Below are positions 9,306 to 18,771 of a stretch of DNA of 63,670 bases, in pieces. Source of the DNA: Capnocytophaga canis. Its GTDB lineage: Bacteria > Bacteroidota > Bacteroidia > Flavobacteriales > Flavobacteriaceae. The translations under genes were made by a program, and so were the position numbers. Where the stretch lies: the NCBI RefSeq assembly GCF_000827555.1, contig NZ_CDOI01000173.1, positions 1-63,670 on the forward strand, written 5' to 3'. The notes beneath the pieces were generated by a model. That model was not told where the DNA came from and did no database searches. It worked only from the letters and a program-made list of their open reading frames with translations. Positions within the stretch are counted from its first letter, which is position 1, and each line of letters starts with the position of its first letter.

Positions 9306-10316
9306 ATGATTATAGAACACTACGTATCTTTAAAACCGTTTAACACCTTTGGGATTGATGCTCAAGCCACTACCTTTGTGACCATACATTCGGAAAAAGG
9401 GCTTACAAAAGCACTTAGCAATTACAAAAATCCTTTCATTTTTGGAGGAGGAAGTAACATGTTACTCACAAAAAACATTGAAAATCCAGTTTTTTGGATA
9501 CAACTCAAAGGTATTTCTATTGAAAGGGAAACAGATGACCATGTGTGGATAACCGCAGCAGCAGGTGAAAATTGGCACGAGTTTGTACAATTTTGCTTGG
9601 AAAAAGGATACGGAGGTCTTGAAAATCTATCTCTCATACCTGGAAATGTAGGAGCTACTCCAATTCAAAATATAGGAGCGTATGGTGTTGAAATTAAAGA
9701 TGTTATGGCGTATTGCCAAACCATAAATATCCACTCCATAACTCAAAAACAGTTTTCAAAAGATGAATGTAAATTTTCATATCGGGAATCTATTTTCAAG
9801 TGTGAAGAAAAAGGAAATTATATCATAACTTCGGTAACTTTTAAATTGACCAAAAAGAATCACATTTTACATACAGAATACGGAGCCATTCGTGAAATTT
9901 TGGAACAAAAAAATATTAAAAATCCACAACCGATAGACATCTCAAAAGCAGTCATCTCCATCAGAGAAAGTAAACTTCCTAATCCGAAAGAAATTGGCAA
10001 TAGTGGTAGTTTTTTTAAAAATCCGGTTGTATCCAAAATTCATTTCGAAAAATTACAGAAAATATACCCTCAGATGCCTCATTATGTTGTCAATGAAGAG
10101 TCTACAAAAATCCCTGCGGGTTGGCTCATAGAAACTTGCGGACTAAAAGGCTACCGAAGAGGTGATGCAGGTGTACACCAAAAACAGGCCTTAGTTTTGG
10201 TAAACTATGGTAATGCTACAGGACAAGAACTTGTTGAGTTATCAAAATTCATACAACAAACCGTATACAACAAGTTTCAGATTCATTTGGAAAGTGAAGT
10301 AAATATCATTCAGTAG
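9306..10316 (+). CDS. murB: UDP-N-acetylmuramate dehydrogenase (UDP-N-acetylenolpyruvoylglucosamine reductase)
   Basis: FAD/NADPH enzyme that makes UDP-N-acetylmuramate in the cytoplasm, the committed early step of peptidoglycan precursor synthesis. 336 residues, the length of type I (E. coli-like) MurB. Motifs: NTFGIDAQA at the N-terminus, the FAD-binding GGGSNML near residue 47, SLIPGNVGATPIQNIGAYG around 115, the catalytic serine region GNSGSFFKNP from residue 231, and a C-terminal catalytic glutamate in ESEVNII. It starts 11 bases after the MMPL gene. Confidence 0.96.
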   Translation: MIIEHYVSLKPFNTFGIDAQATTFVTIHSEKGLTKALSNYKNPFIFGGGSNMLLTKNIENPVFWIQLKGISIERETDDHVWITAAAGENWHEFVQFCLEKGYGGLENLSLIPGNVGATPIQNIGAYGVEIKDVMAYCQTINIHSITQKQFSKDECKFSYRESIFKCEEKGNYIITSVTFKLTKKNHILHTEYGAIREILEQKNIKNPQPIDISKAVISIRESKLPNPKEIGNSGSFFKNPVVSKIHFEKLQKIYPQMPHYVVNEESTKIPAGWLIETCGLKGYRRGDAGVHQKQALVLVNYGNATGQELVELSKFIQQTVYNKFQIHLESEVNIIQ

Positions 10317-10359
10317 GGCACAATGTTTTGATATCCCTACTGAATCTGTGTAATTTAAA

Positions 10360-11328
10360 TTAAATTTTTCGATGCATCAAATCAAGCGCAAATTGCTTGA
10401 TTTCATTTCGCTTATCTTGTTGAATATCTAATTTTTCGAGAGTTTGAATGGCTTGTTGGGTATAATATTCAATTTGAGTTTTTACGAAATCAGTGGTTTT
10501 TGTATCCGTAAATATTTTCTTTACTTTTTCAACCTTTTGAGGGGTTTCTTCCGTAGTATTATAAAGATTATACAATAAATTTCTTTGCTCATTATCAGCA
10601 AGTTCCAAAGCTTTCAAATAGAGCATTGTCTTCTTATTTTCTAAAATATCCCCACCAATTTTCTTTCCAAAAGAAGCGTCTCCAAAAGAATCTAAGTAAT
10701 CATCTTGCAGTTGAAATGCCATCCCTAATTGAACACCAAAATCATAAATCAATTGCTTATTTTCGTCTGTTGTTTTGGCAACTATAGCTCCCATCTGTAA
10801 AGCAGCTCCCACCAAAACAGCGGTTTTATATTTTATCATCAATAAATATTCTTCCACACTAACATCGTTACGTGTTTCAAAATCCATATCCCATTGTTGC
10901 CCTTCACAAACCTGCAAAGCTGTCTTGCTAAACAACTTAGCAAGTTGCTGAAAAACAATAGGTTCATAATTTTCAAAAAACTGATAAGCTATGATAAGCA
11001 TAGCATCTCCTGAAAGAATAGCTGTATTTAAGTCCCATTTATGATGAACCGTTTGCTGTCCTCGCCTTAAAGGCGCCTTATCCATAACATCATCGTGAAC
11101 TAATGAAAAATTATGAAAAACTTCTACTGCTAAAGCCGCATGGAGTGCCTTTTTATAATCTGTTTGAAAAATATCTGCCCCTAACAATGTTAAAATAGGA
11201 CGTATACGTTTCCCTCCTAAACCTAAGATATAGTGCATCGGGGCATACAAATTTTCAGGTTCTTGCTTGGTGATATTTTCTTGCAAATGAGTTAAAAATA
11301 CTTTTCTATAATTTTCAATTGACGACAT
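10360..11328 (-). CDS. trans-isoprenyl diphosphate synthase
   Basis: Elongates allylic diphosphates with isopentenyl diphosphate. 322 residues with GGKRIRP (about 38-44), the first Asp-rich motif DDVMD at 79-83 and the second DDYLD near 206. The first motif lacks the two-residue insertion of bacterial farnesyl synthases. The fifth residue before it is Phe (HNFSLVHDD), which by the usual chain-length rules points to a short product such as geranylgeranyl diphosphate; that is an inference. It could instead supply the menaquinone side chain or undecaprenyl precursor. It converges with murB and has its own upstream AT-rich region. Confidence 0.9.
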   Translation of the reverse strand: MSSIENYRKVFLTHLQENITKQEPENLYAPMHYILGLGGKRIRPILTLLGADIFQTDYKKALHAALAVEVFHNFSLVHDDVMDKAPLRRGQQTVHHKWDLNTAILSGDAMLIIAYQFFENYEPIVFQQLAKLFSKTALQVCEGQQWDMDFETRNDVSVEEYLLMIKYKTAVLVGAALQMGAIVAKTTDENKQLIYDFGVQLGMAFQLQDDYLDSFGDASFGKKIGGDILENKKTMLYLKALELADNEQRNLLYNLYNTTEETPQKVEKVKKIFTDTKTTDFVKTQIEYYTQQAIQTLEKLDIQQDKRNEIKQFALDLMHRKI

Positions 11329-11905
11329 ATAATTTAATATGAATAAGGAACAAAATAACTACTTTAATTTGAAATATGCAAATTTGGCATACATCACGAT
11401 AGACTAAACGTCAGTTTCTGAGTAAAAAAAATAGATATTTATCTGCGAAATATATGACAGATTACACTCAAAGGTAATTAGTTTACTTGTAGATATGAAC
11501 TTTTAAAACTACTGAAAATCAGCATATACGTAACAAACTGTGTTGTACGTAAAAGTGAAAAAAATTGATACTTAAATAAAATTAACTTGCTATTGCTTTT
11601 TATAGATATTCTTTAAATAAATTTATAATTATTGTAGGATTTTATTAATTATTTTTTATATTTGTGCTTTGAAGATGTGTATTTATATACCAATATAAGA
11701 ATATCATTCTGAACAAAATTCAACAAGGTATTAAAAATTAAATATTTATTTTTCAGACACATACAGATTCAGAAAGACACAAAAACTCGTATTTTTCCTA
11801 AAAATAAGTAATATACCTCTTTCTGAATTACTTAAATTTCACTGAAAAAAAAGAAATATTTTTTAGATTTTTTAAGATAATTCACAAACAAAACATTTTG
11901 AGGCT
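11329..11905. other. 577-base gene-free divergent region with likely rel promoter
   Basis: No convincing gene is seen. A TATATTTG box at 11657-11664 (plus strand) could serve the rel gene, leaving a leader of about 235 bases. An imperfect palindrome ATGCAAATTTGGCAT lies at 11375-11389 near the start of the prenyl synthase gene. The rest is very AT-rich; I see no stable hairpin with a T-tract and no known riboswitch core. Confidence 0.5.
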
Positions 11906-14107
11906 ATGGGATGGAATTTTGACTTGGAGGAAGAAAATAAAATAATAGCTCGGGAGTATAAAGAGCTATTAAGTATTAGTTATCAGACCCTTACGGAAGA
12001 TGACAAAAAACTAATTCGATTAGCTTTCGACACGGCGGTAGATGCTCATAAAGAACAACGTCGCAAAAGTGGTGAACCTTACATTCTACATCCGATTGCA
12101 GTAGCTAAAATTGTAGCTTCGCAAATTGGTTTGGATGCCGTTTCCATTGCTGCAGCTTTGTTACATGATGTAGTTGAAGATACCGACCACACTGTGGAAG
12201 ATATGGAACGTCTTTTTGGCAAAACAGTAGCACATATCGTTGAAGGACTTACTAAAATTTCCAACCTAAGTAAAGAAAAAGATATATCATTACAGGCTGA
12301 AAATTTCAGAAAACTGCTTTTAACGATGAACGATGATGTGCGTGTAATTATCATCAAAATCGCTGATCGTCTGCATAATATGCAAACGATGGACTCAATG
12401 GCGGAACACAAACAAGCCAAAATAGCTTCTGAAACCTTGTACATCTATGCTCCATTAGCACATCGTATCGGGTTATACAACATTAAAACCGAATTGGAGG
12501 ATTTGGGGCTAAAGTACACAGACCCTGAGTATTATTACAGCATACTCGGCAAGATGGAAGAATCGAAAGAAGAGCAAAAAAGCTATATAGAATCATTTAC
12601 CCAAATCATTGAATCATCTTTAAACAGTCAAAAAATAGAATACCGTATCAAAGGTCGTCCGAAATCTATCTACTCAATTTACAAAAAGATGGAAAATCAA
12701 GGCGTTACCTTTGAAGAAATATATGATAAATTTGCCATACGTATCATTTATAAAAGCACTCCTGAGGAAGAGAAGTTTTTAGCATGGAAAATTTACTCTA
12801 TTGTTACGGATCATTTTCGCCCCAATCCAACAAGGCTTCGCGATTGGATATCAGCACCAAAATCAACAGGTTATGAAGCATTGCATATTACCGTAATGGG
12901 GCCTAAAGGACGCTGGGTGGAGGTCCAAATACGCAGTGAGCGTATGCACGAAATTGCCGAAAAGGGATATGCTGCTCACTTCAAATATAAGCACGGAAAC
13001 CAGGAAGAAGCAGGGATTGAAGTATGGCTTAATCGTTTGCAAGAAGTATTGGAAAATAGTGATGGTAATGCTGTGGATTTCGTTGAGGATTTCAAACTAA
13101 ACCTCTATGCCAAAGAAATTTTTGTCTTTACCCCTAATGGAGAAATCAAATCCTTACCTAAAGGAGCTACACCGATTGATTTTGCATTTTACATCCATAC
13201 GGGGGTAGGAATGAAAACTCGTGGGGCAAAGGTAAACAACAAACTCGTTCCCCTAAGCCATGTTCTGAAAAGCGGCGATCAAGTAGAAATCATCACCGCT
13301 GAAAATGCCAAACCAAACAAAAACTGGCTGAACTATGCAACTACAGCTAAGGCTCGAAGCAAAATCAAATCAGCTCTCAAAGAAGAGGTTAAAACGGTAG
13401 CCGCCGAAGGACGGGAACTGTTGCAACGCAAATTGAAACAATTGAAAGTAAGCCTTACAGAAGATGTTGTAAACGACTTAGTTAGCCATTTCAAAACCAA
13501 AACAAGTTTGGATATTTTTTACCAAGTTGGTACGGGAGAAATCACAAACCAGATGCTTAGAGATTTTGCTTCAAAACGTTCGTCATTCTTCAACTTTTTC
13601 AAAAGCAAAATCACCAGTAAAAAGAATGTGGTGGAAGAGGTGGAAAGTTCAAATGAACACTACGATAGCATTGTTTTTGGCAAAGAAGAGGAATCTTTGG
13701 ACTATACGTTTGCTAAATGTTGTAACCCTATTTCTGGGGATCCTATTTTTGGGTTTATTACTATCAATGAGGGAGTTAAGGTACATAAAAAAAACTGTCC
13801 GAATGCTATTTCAATGCAGTCAAACTATGCTTACCGTATCATGGTTGCCAAATGGGTAAAATCAGCCGAACAAGAATTTAAAGTCGCTATCCGAATTAGC
13901 GGTTTAGATCGTGATGGGTTGGTAGCTGATATTTCACAAACCATTGGAAGTAATAAATTTGTAAAAATGACAAACATAAACATAGACACAGAGGGAAATA
14001 TGTTCAACGGAAAGCTATCAATTACAGTGAACAATAACGCTACTCTAAAGCAATTGATGTTAGATTTGAAACATATCAAAGGTATTGATAAAGTAAACAG
14101 GTTATAG
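11906..14107 (+). CDS. bifunctional (p)ppGpp synthetase/hydrolase, RelA/SpoT family
   Basis: Long Rel-type enzyme (733 residues) that makes and degrades the alarmone (p)ppGpp. The N-terminal HD hydrolase site is intact: H62, H87-D88 (LLHDVVEDTDHT), so degradation should be active. The synthetase domain has RPKSIYSIYKKM and GYEALHITVMGP with VEVQIRSERMHE. The motif that separates bifunctional from synthetase-only enzymes (RxKD versus ExDD) reads RLRD here, a conservative change. A TGS domain (IFVFTPNGEIKSLPKG, about 405-465) and a C-terminal ACT domain (about 655-730) follow. Transcription probably begins at the TATATTTG box about 240 bases upstream. Confidence 0.95.
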   Translation: MGWNFDLEEENKIIAREYKELLSISYQTLTEDDKKLIRLAFDTAVDAHKEQRRKSGEPYILHPIAVAKIVASQIGLDAVSIAAALLHDVVEDTDHTVEDMERLFGKTVAHIVEGLTKISNLSKEKDISLQAENFRKLLLTMNDDVRVIIIKIADRLHNMQTMDSMAEHKQAKIASETLYIYAPLAHRIGLYNIKTELEDLGLKYTDPEYYYSILGKMEESKEEQKSYIESFTQIIESSLNSQKIEYRIKGRPKSIYSIYKKMENQGVTFEEIYDKFAIRIIYKSTPEEEKFLAWKIYSIVTDHFRPNPTRLRDWISAPKSTGYEALHITVMGPKGRWVEVQIRSERMHEIAEKGYAAHFKYKHGNQEEAGIEVWLNRLQEVLENSDGNAVDFVEDFKLNLYAKEIFVFTPNGEIKSLPKGATPIDFAFYIHTGVGMKTRGAKVNNKLVPLSHVLKSGDQVEIITAENAKPNKNWLNYATTAKARSKIKSALKEEVKTVAAEGRELLQRKLKQLKVSLTEDVVNDLVSHFKTKTSLDIFYQVGTGEITNQMLRDFASKRSSFFNFFKSKITSKKNVVEEVESSNEHYDSIVFGKEEESLDYTFAKCCNPISGDPIFGFITINEGVKVHKKNCPNAISMQSNYAYRIMVAKWVKSAEQEFKVAIRISGLDRDGLVADISQTIGSNKFVKMTNINIDTEGNMFNGKLSITVNNNATLKQLMLDLKHIKGIDKVNRL

Positions 14108-14156
14108 GAAAGATTAGGAATTTAAATAAAAAATAGTATATTTGCAACCGAAAAAT

Positions 14157-14229
14157 CGGGGTGTGGCGCAGTTGGTAGCGTACACGTATGGGGTGCGTGT
14201 GGTCGCTGGTTCGAGTCCAGTCACCCCGA
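14157..14229 (+). tRNA. tRNA-Pro (anticodon GGG)
   Basis: A 73-base cloverleaf: acceptor stem CGGGGTG (14157-14163) with CACCCCG (14222-14228), discriminator A at 14229, D-stem GCGC/GCGT, anticodon stem CACGT/GCGTG enclosing the loop ATGGGGT with anticodon GGG, and a T-arm with TTCGAGT loop. The CCA end is not encoded. A TATATTTG promoter box at 14137-14144 sits about 13 bases upstream, so it has its own promoter although it follows the rel gene by only 49 bases. Confidence 0.96.
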
Positions 14230-14254
14230 CTTTCTTCATTGCATTATAACTCTC

Positions 14255-15634
14255 TTACCATTCTATTTTCCTCGAAACGTACATCACGATAGCAAGAATT
14301 GCAAACAAGCCAATGCTTCCCACTAAAAGTGCGTAGTTCTCCAATTGAATAATCACATAAATAAATCCATATACAGCTGATAGTGAGCATCCTATAAAAA
14401 ATGGAAACTTTCTGTTTTTCAGTATGGATACCGAGTATAAGCTAATGAGTAAAATAACCATTAATGATGCAATAAGATACGCTTTTGAAAAGCTACTATG
14501 CTCTGTAATCGAAATCAAAAGTGTATAAAACATGATCAAAGCTAAGCCTATCATCGTATATTGAAAAATATGAATTTTTACTTTACTGATGGTTTGTATC
14601 AAAAAGAAAATTAAAAATGTAAGTCCTATAACCAAAAATCCATACTTACTAGCCCTTTCATTTTGCTGATATTCATCCACAGGGATTACAAAATCTACAT
14701 CGAAAGTGTATTTTTCAATACTTGGTAACACACCAAAAGATTGTTGAGCAAAAGGACGATTGATATGTAACACTTTCCAATCAGCTGAAAATCCGCTATT
14801 TGTAATTTCTTTTTGATACGGCAAGAAATTGCCTTTAAAACTCGGATCTTTCCAATTCGATTTAACTGTACTTTCTGTAATTTTTCCAATCGGGACGATA
14901 CTAATGCTTGAACTTCCATCATATTTTATCGAAAAATTAAAATTACCATTATCAAAATGCTCTTTTAGGTTAAAAAAAGATGTTTCTAATGAAGATACTA
15001 CGAAATAAGTTCCTGTATGACCGTTATACTCATCATATTCAGCATAATTGGAAGAACTTTCTTCATAAATAGGCTCGAAAGAATACGATTTCCCTGATAA
15101 ATTGATGGAAACACCATTTTTTATGCTTGATAAATTGGTTGTTCGAATCAAAATAGTAGCTTTATCCCAGTGAATATCTTCTTCAGGGATATTTTTTGAC
15201 GAGAAATCTGGTTTTACATACTTCCCTTCGAATTCCATTTCAGCTGTGAATACCACCGACTCATAATTATTACGCTTTTTAGTTTCGGTCATCACGTTCG
15301 AAATATTTTTTAATGTCTCAGGAAAAAAGTACGCTACATTTTGTTGGGCTTTTCGCTCTATAACAGTTGTCCCTAATTTTTTGTCATAAACGGTATTTTT
15401 CTCGTAGGAAGTGTAAGGAACCTTTAAAATAGGCCCATAGAAAAACACTTTCTCCCCCCATTTTGAATTGATTTCACCTATGACTTCCTCCTGTCGGTAT
15501 TTGCGTTCTCTAACTAAACTTTTTACTAATTCTAACGGAATTAGCAATACCAAAATTAAAATTCCGACCATGACCATTCGAGCGGTACTTGATTGCAACA
15601 ATGTTGCGATAAATGATTTTTGATTTGATTCCAT
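14255..15634 (-). CDS. creD: CreD family inner membrane protein
   Basis: 459-residue membrane protein of the CreD family, named for the Cre regulon of enterobacteria; its biochemical role is not established. An N-terminal membrane segment (VMVGILILVLLIPLELV) is followed by RERKYRQEEVIGEINSKWG and GPILKVPY, characteristic CreD motifs. There is a large periplasmic part and a C-terminal cluster of about five membrane segments. The frame also allows a GTG at 15712 that overlaps the previous stop by one base; I prefer ATG 15634 (MESNQKSF) because the extra 26 residues do not resemble the family N-terminus. It lies directly downstream of a winged-helix regulator gene. Confidence 0.88.
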   Translation of the reverse strand: MESNQKSFIATLLQSSTARMVMVGILILVLLIPLELVKSLVRERKYRQEEVIGEINSKWGEKVFFYGPILKVPYTSYEKNTVYDKKLGTTVIERKAQQNVAYFFPETLKNISNVMTETKKRNNYESVVFTAEMEFEGKYVKPDFSSKNIPEEDIHWDKATILIRTTNLSSIKNGVSINLSGKSYSFEPIYEESSSNYAEYDEYNGHTGTYFVVSSLETSFFNLKEHFDNGNFNFSIKYDGSSSISIVPIGKITESTVKSNWKDPSFKGNFLPYQKEITNSGFSADWKVLHINRPFAQQSFGVLPSIEKYTFDVDFVIPVDEYQQNERASKYGFLVIGLTFLIFFLIQTISKVKIHIFQYTMIGLALIMFYTLLISITEHSSFSKAYLIASLMVILLISLYSVSILKNRKFPFFIGCSLSAVYGFIYVIIQLENYALLVGSIGLFAILAIVMYVSRKIEW

Positions 15635-15711
15635 AACGTTTGTTTTTATATTAATAATAAATTTAAAAGCTCTTTGAATTTCAAAGTTTAAAATTAAAAA
15701 AATAGAATTCA

Positions 15712-16014
15712 CTAATTTTCAGTCCCTTTTATAATTTTTTCCAAGGCTAGTATATGGCTTTGGAAAGCCTTTCGTCCTTTTTCTGTTGCTTTGTAGGTAG
15801 TATTGGTTTTACGACCGATAAAACGTTTCTCTACAACGATATACTCCTCGTTTTCAAGAGATTTTGTATGACTCGCTAAATTTCCATCTGTGACGTCAAG
15901 TAATTCCTTTAAGGTATTGAAATCAGCACTTTCATTGACCATAAGTATTGACATAATCCCCAATCGTGTGCGATTATCGAATGCTTTATTTATATGTTGT
16001 AAAAGTTCCTTCAA
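15712..16014 (-). CDS. winged-helix DNA-binding regulator (HTH_34 type)
   Basis: A 100-residue protein that is essentially one winged helix-turn-helix domain: NRTRLGIMSILM, then the recognition region ELLDVTDGNLASHTKSLENEEY and the wing VEKRFIGRKTNTTYKATEKGRKAF. The match to the MarR/ArsR-like 'HTH_34' group is by eye. It ends where a GTG in the creD frame begins (TAGTG) and follows an unknown membrane protein gene, a trio often found together in Bacteroidota. It probably autoregulates the unit; no operator was identified. Confidence 0.88.
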   Translation of the reverse strand: MKELLQHINKAFDNRTRLGIMSILMVNESADFNTLKELLDVTDGNLASHTKSLENEEYIVVEKRFIGRKTNTTYKATEKGRKAFQSHILALEKIIKGTEN

Positions 16015-16095
16015 TTTTTAATTTTTATTTCCTTTAAAACAGATGTTCATCAGTATAAAATGGTAATTTTGGTACAGGTTTTAAGAAAGAGAAAA

Positions 16096-16719
16096 CTACT
16101 CCACCCTACCCCTATCATATTTAAAATACATTAACAAACCGTAAAAAATATGACATACTCCAAAACCAATCACCCAAAAGAGCAATCCATAGCCTGAAAA
16201 TTGTACAGCCAACAAGCCCAAAATAACTTCAGTTATTCCCAAATAACGAACATCCCCAAAGGTATATCTACTGACATTCACACAAGCTAAACCATAGAAG
16301 ATCAAAGTCATAGGTGCTAATAATCCATAATATTCATTCTTTAGTAGCAAGAAAATCAGTATCCCCCCTGTAAGCATTGGAATGGCAAAATTCCAAAAAG
16401 CACGTTTCGAAGTGGCGTTGATTAAAGTTTCTCCCCTACGTCTTGCTTTGCGTTGTGATAATATATAAGCCGTTACTAATGAGAGTATCAATACAGTTGC
16501 TGCAACTCCTAAAATAGCCTTAAACGTTTTACTTTCTAAGATAACAAATTGATTATAAGCATAATGTTTTTCAAGCAAAAGATGAACAACATAGGCTCCA
16601 ATGAGTGCATACACTCCAGCTAACACTCCAGAAAGTCCACTCAATGACAGAAATTGAGTAGATTTTCGCATCATTTGTTTAATATGCTGTAAATCTTCTA
16701 AATAGCTTTTATCTTCCAT
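16096..16719 (-). CDS. multi-pass membrane protein of unknown function
   Basis: I recognise no defined function. From ATG 16719 the protein has about 207 residues: a short hydrophilic start (MEDKSYLEDLQHIKQMMRKS) and about six hydrophobic segments, ending in a basic tail (KYDRGRVE). The longer frame to 16848 adds 43 residues that look non-coding and lie near the divergent promoter region, so I rejected it. It is the first gene of the unit that continues with the winged-helix regulator (81 bases later) and creD, suggesting the three act together in the envelope. Confidence 0.75.
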   Translation of the reverse strand: MEDKSYLEDLQHIKQMMRKSTQFLSLSGLSGVLAGVYALIGAYVVHLLLEKHYAYNQFVILESKTFKAILGVAATVLILSLVTAYILSQRKARRRGETLINATSKRAFWNFAIPMLTGGILIFLLLKNEYYGLLAPMTLIFYGLACVNVSRYTFGDVRYLGITEVILGLLAVQFSGYGLLFWVIGFGVCHIFYGLLMYFKYDRGRVE

Positions 16720-16863
16720 TTTTAAAGTCCTTTGAAACGCAAAGTAACAACAAAAAAAGGAAATAACAAAACTTTCTCGCATATTTTTTGTAAATTTGAC
16801 CTCCGATATTCGTACGTAAACGTTTTTTAAATAAAGATAAAGTTGCAATAATTTGACATACTT

Positions 16864-17283
16864 ATGAAAACAATTCAGTATACTATAATTGTATTATTAA
16901 TCTCACTATCAACATCTTGCAAAAATAAAATCACTGAGAAGGAATTGGTGCTACTCAATGGGTATTGGGAAATTGAAAAGGTTATCTTAGCTGACAAATC
17001 TGTAAAAATATACGAAATAAATACAACCTACGATTATATCGACTTGAAGGATAACAGCGGATTTCGTAAAAAGGTTTATCCACAACTTTTTGGTAAGTAC
17101 CAAACGAGTGAGAATGCCGAATTTTTCTCAATCGTCAAAAAAGGTGATACTTGGGAGATGAATTATACCTCCAAAGACAATAAATGGGTAGAAACCTTGG
17201 AGTCGCTATCGGAAAAATCATTTACGGTGAAAAATACAGCGGGAATTGAATACTTCTACAAAAAAGTGGAAAGACAGGAATAA
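16864..17283 (+). CDS. small lipoprotein, lipocalin-like
   Basis: A 139-residue predicted lipoprotein: signal peptide with lipobox LSTSC (Cys19), then a domain beginning ELVLLNGYWEIEKV, which resembles the N-terminus of Bacteroidota lipocalin-like lipoproteins (beta-barrel, ligand usually unknown). Alternating hydrophobic residues support an all-beta fold. It is transcribed divergently from the membrane-protein/creD unit. No partner gene is close downstream (about 200 bases to the porin). Function unknown. Confidence 0.7.
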   Translation: MKTIQYTIIVLLISLSTSCKNKITEKELVLLNGYWEIEKVILADKSVKIYEINTTYDYIDLKDNSGFRKKVYPQLFGKYQTSENAEFFSIVKKGDTWEMNYTSKDNKWVETLESLSEKSFTVKNTAGIEYFYKKVERQE

Positions 17284-17410
17284 TCTATCAAAAAATTATT
17301 TTATATCCTCAGAAATGATAAATATCATATTTATACGCAAAAAACAAACAATTTATTGTGATAAACGTAATTTTTAAGATTTATTTTTTCATTTTATAAA
17401 AAATAGTGTG

Positions 17411-17458
17411 TATATTTGTGCTGTCTCTATAAGAGATTTTTTAATCTCTTATAGAGAT
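17411..17458 (+). promoter_or_regulatory. promoter box and 15-bp 5' hairpin ahead of the porin gene
   Basis: A TATATTTG box (17411-17418) predicts a transcript starting near 17423. Immediately there a perfect inverted repeat begins: 17424-17438 pairs with 17443-17457 over 15 bp around a TTTT loop (17439-17442). The stem would sit at the very 5' end of the mRNA. There is no T-tract after it. It could stabilise the mRNA or be a DNA operator, since each arm is itself nearly palindromic. Confidence 0.7.
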
Positions 17459-17493
17459 ATGAAAGTTATTTAAACAAACTAATACCATTGCAA

Positions 17494-18738
17494 ATGAAAA
17501 AACATTTCTTAACAACGTTATTATTCCTTGTGGGATTTAGTACTTTGGTCGCACAAGATTTCTCTGTTGACGCTAATTTCAGAACTCGATCTGAATATCG
17601 GCACGGTCAGGGAAGGCTTTTTCAAAAAGAAGAGAAACCTGCTTTTTTTGTAAACCAACGAGCTCGATTGGGGACTTCCTATCAAAACGAGTGGTTAGAA
17701 CTTCGCTTGACAGCACAGCAAATTTTTACTTGGGGCGATGCACAACAACCTCAAGCAGAATTAAAAAATCATTTAGGTTTTTTTGAAGCTTGGGCAAAAA
17801 TGCAAATTGATGAAAATTGGAATGTAAAATTAGGACGACAAGTCATTTCGTATGATGATGAGCGGATCTTAGGAGGATTGGATTGGTCTCAATATGGTCG
17901 TTTTCATGATGCAGCAGTTGTTTCGTATAAAAATTTTCTAAACGTTGGGTTGGCATTCAACCAAGAAGGACAACCTAACGTAGGAAACGCTTATGCCATT
18001 GGAAACACTTCAAAAAACACATACAAAACGATGCAGTTTTTAAGAGCCAACAAAAAATGGCAGGACAATTCACTTAGCTTTTTGTTTATCAACAATGGAT
18101 TTCAAGACTTTGACTCATCAGGAAAACAAGATGGTGTGTCGAACATGCAAACCACTGGTTTTTACGGTATTTTCCCGATATCAAGCCTAATGTTGGAAGC
18201 AAGTGCTTATTACCAATTTGGAAAATTTCAAAAAACAAGTGTTTCGGCATATCAACTTCGGGCTGAGTTAATTTATAAGACACAGGAGTTTACCGCAGGA
18301 TTGGGAATGGAAATGCTTAGCGGTAGAGACTATGATGACACTTCTGCTAAAATCAAAAGTTTCAATCCTCTGTACGGAACGGCTCACAAGTTCAACGGGC
18401 ATATGGATTTTTACTACTTAGGTCAAAATTTACAGGGAACCACAGGACTCAACGATATCTATGCTAAAGCCATTGTTAAATTCAATGAGAAATCAAATTT
18501 GCTATTCATGCCGCATATTTTTATGAGCAATGCAAAACGTGCTGATAACAAAAGTTATCTCGGAACCGAATTAGACTTTATGTTCACACAGCAATTCCGC
18601 AAAGATGTTGCCCTAAACGTTGGATATTCACATCACTTGCCTTCCGATGCTATCAAAGTAGCTACCACTCACGGTATGCAAAATTGGTTCTGGGTGCAAT
18701 TGAACATAAAACCAACCTTATTCACTACCAAACAGTAA
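17494..18738 (+). CDS. outer membrane porin of the alginate-export (AlgE-like) family
   Basis: A 414-residue predicted outer membrane beta-barrel. The signal peptide (MKKHFLTTLLFLVGFSTLVAQ) ends with the common flavobacterial VAQ-D cleavage site. Repeated amphipathic strands follow, with the family-type motifs VNQRARLG, KLGRQVISYDDERILGG and GRFHDAAVVSY. The family is named for an alginate channel, but in Bacteroidota the substrate is rarely known. I chose ATG 17494 over a TTG two codons upstream. It has its own promoter with a striking 5' hairpin and its own terminator, so it is a single-gene unit. Confidence 0.85.
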   Translation: MKKHFLTTLLFLVGFSTLVAQDFSVDANFRTRSEYRHGQGRLFQKEEKPAFFVNQRARLGTSYQNEWLELRLTAQQIFTWGDAQQPQAELKNHLGFFEAWAKMQIDENWNVKLGRQVISYDDERILGGLDWSQYGRFHDAAVVSYKNFLNVGLAFNQEGQPNVGNAYAIGNTSKNTYKTMQFLRANKKWQDNSLSFLFINNGFQDFDSSGKQDGVSNMQTTGFYGIFPISSLMLEASAYYQFGKFQKTSVSAYQLRAELIYKTQEFTAGLGMEMLSGRDYDDTSAKIKSFNPLYGTAHKFNGHMDFYYLGQNLQGTTGLNDIYAKAIVKFNEKSNLLFMPHIFMSNAKRADNKSYLGTELDFMFTQQFRKDVALNVGYSHHLPSDAIKVATTHGMQNWFWVQLNIKPTLFTTKQ

Positions 18739-18771
18739 GATACTCTTTCTTACAAAAAAACTTGTAATATT

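Noticed and set aside
15635-15712. GTG start of creD overlapping the regulator stop
   Set aside because: The added 26 residues do not look like a CreD N-terminus; kept as an alternative only, since a TAGTG overlap could allow coupling.
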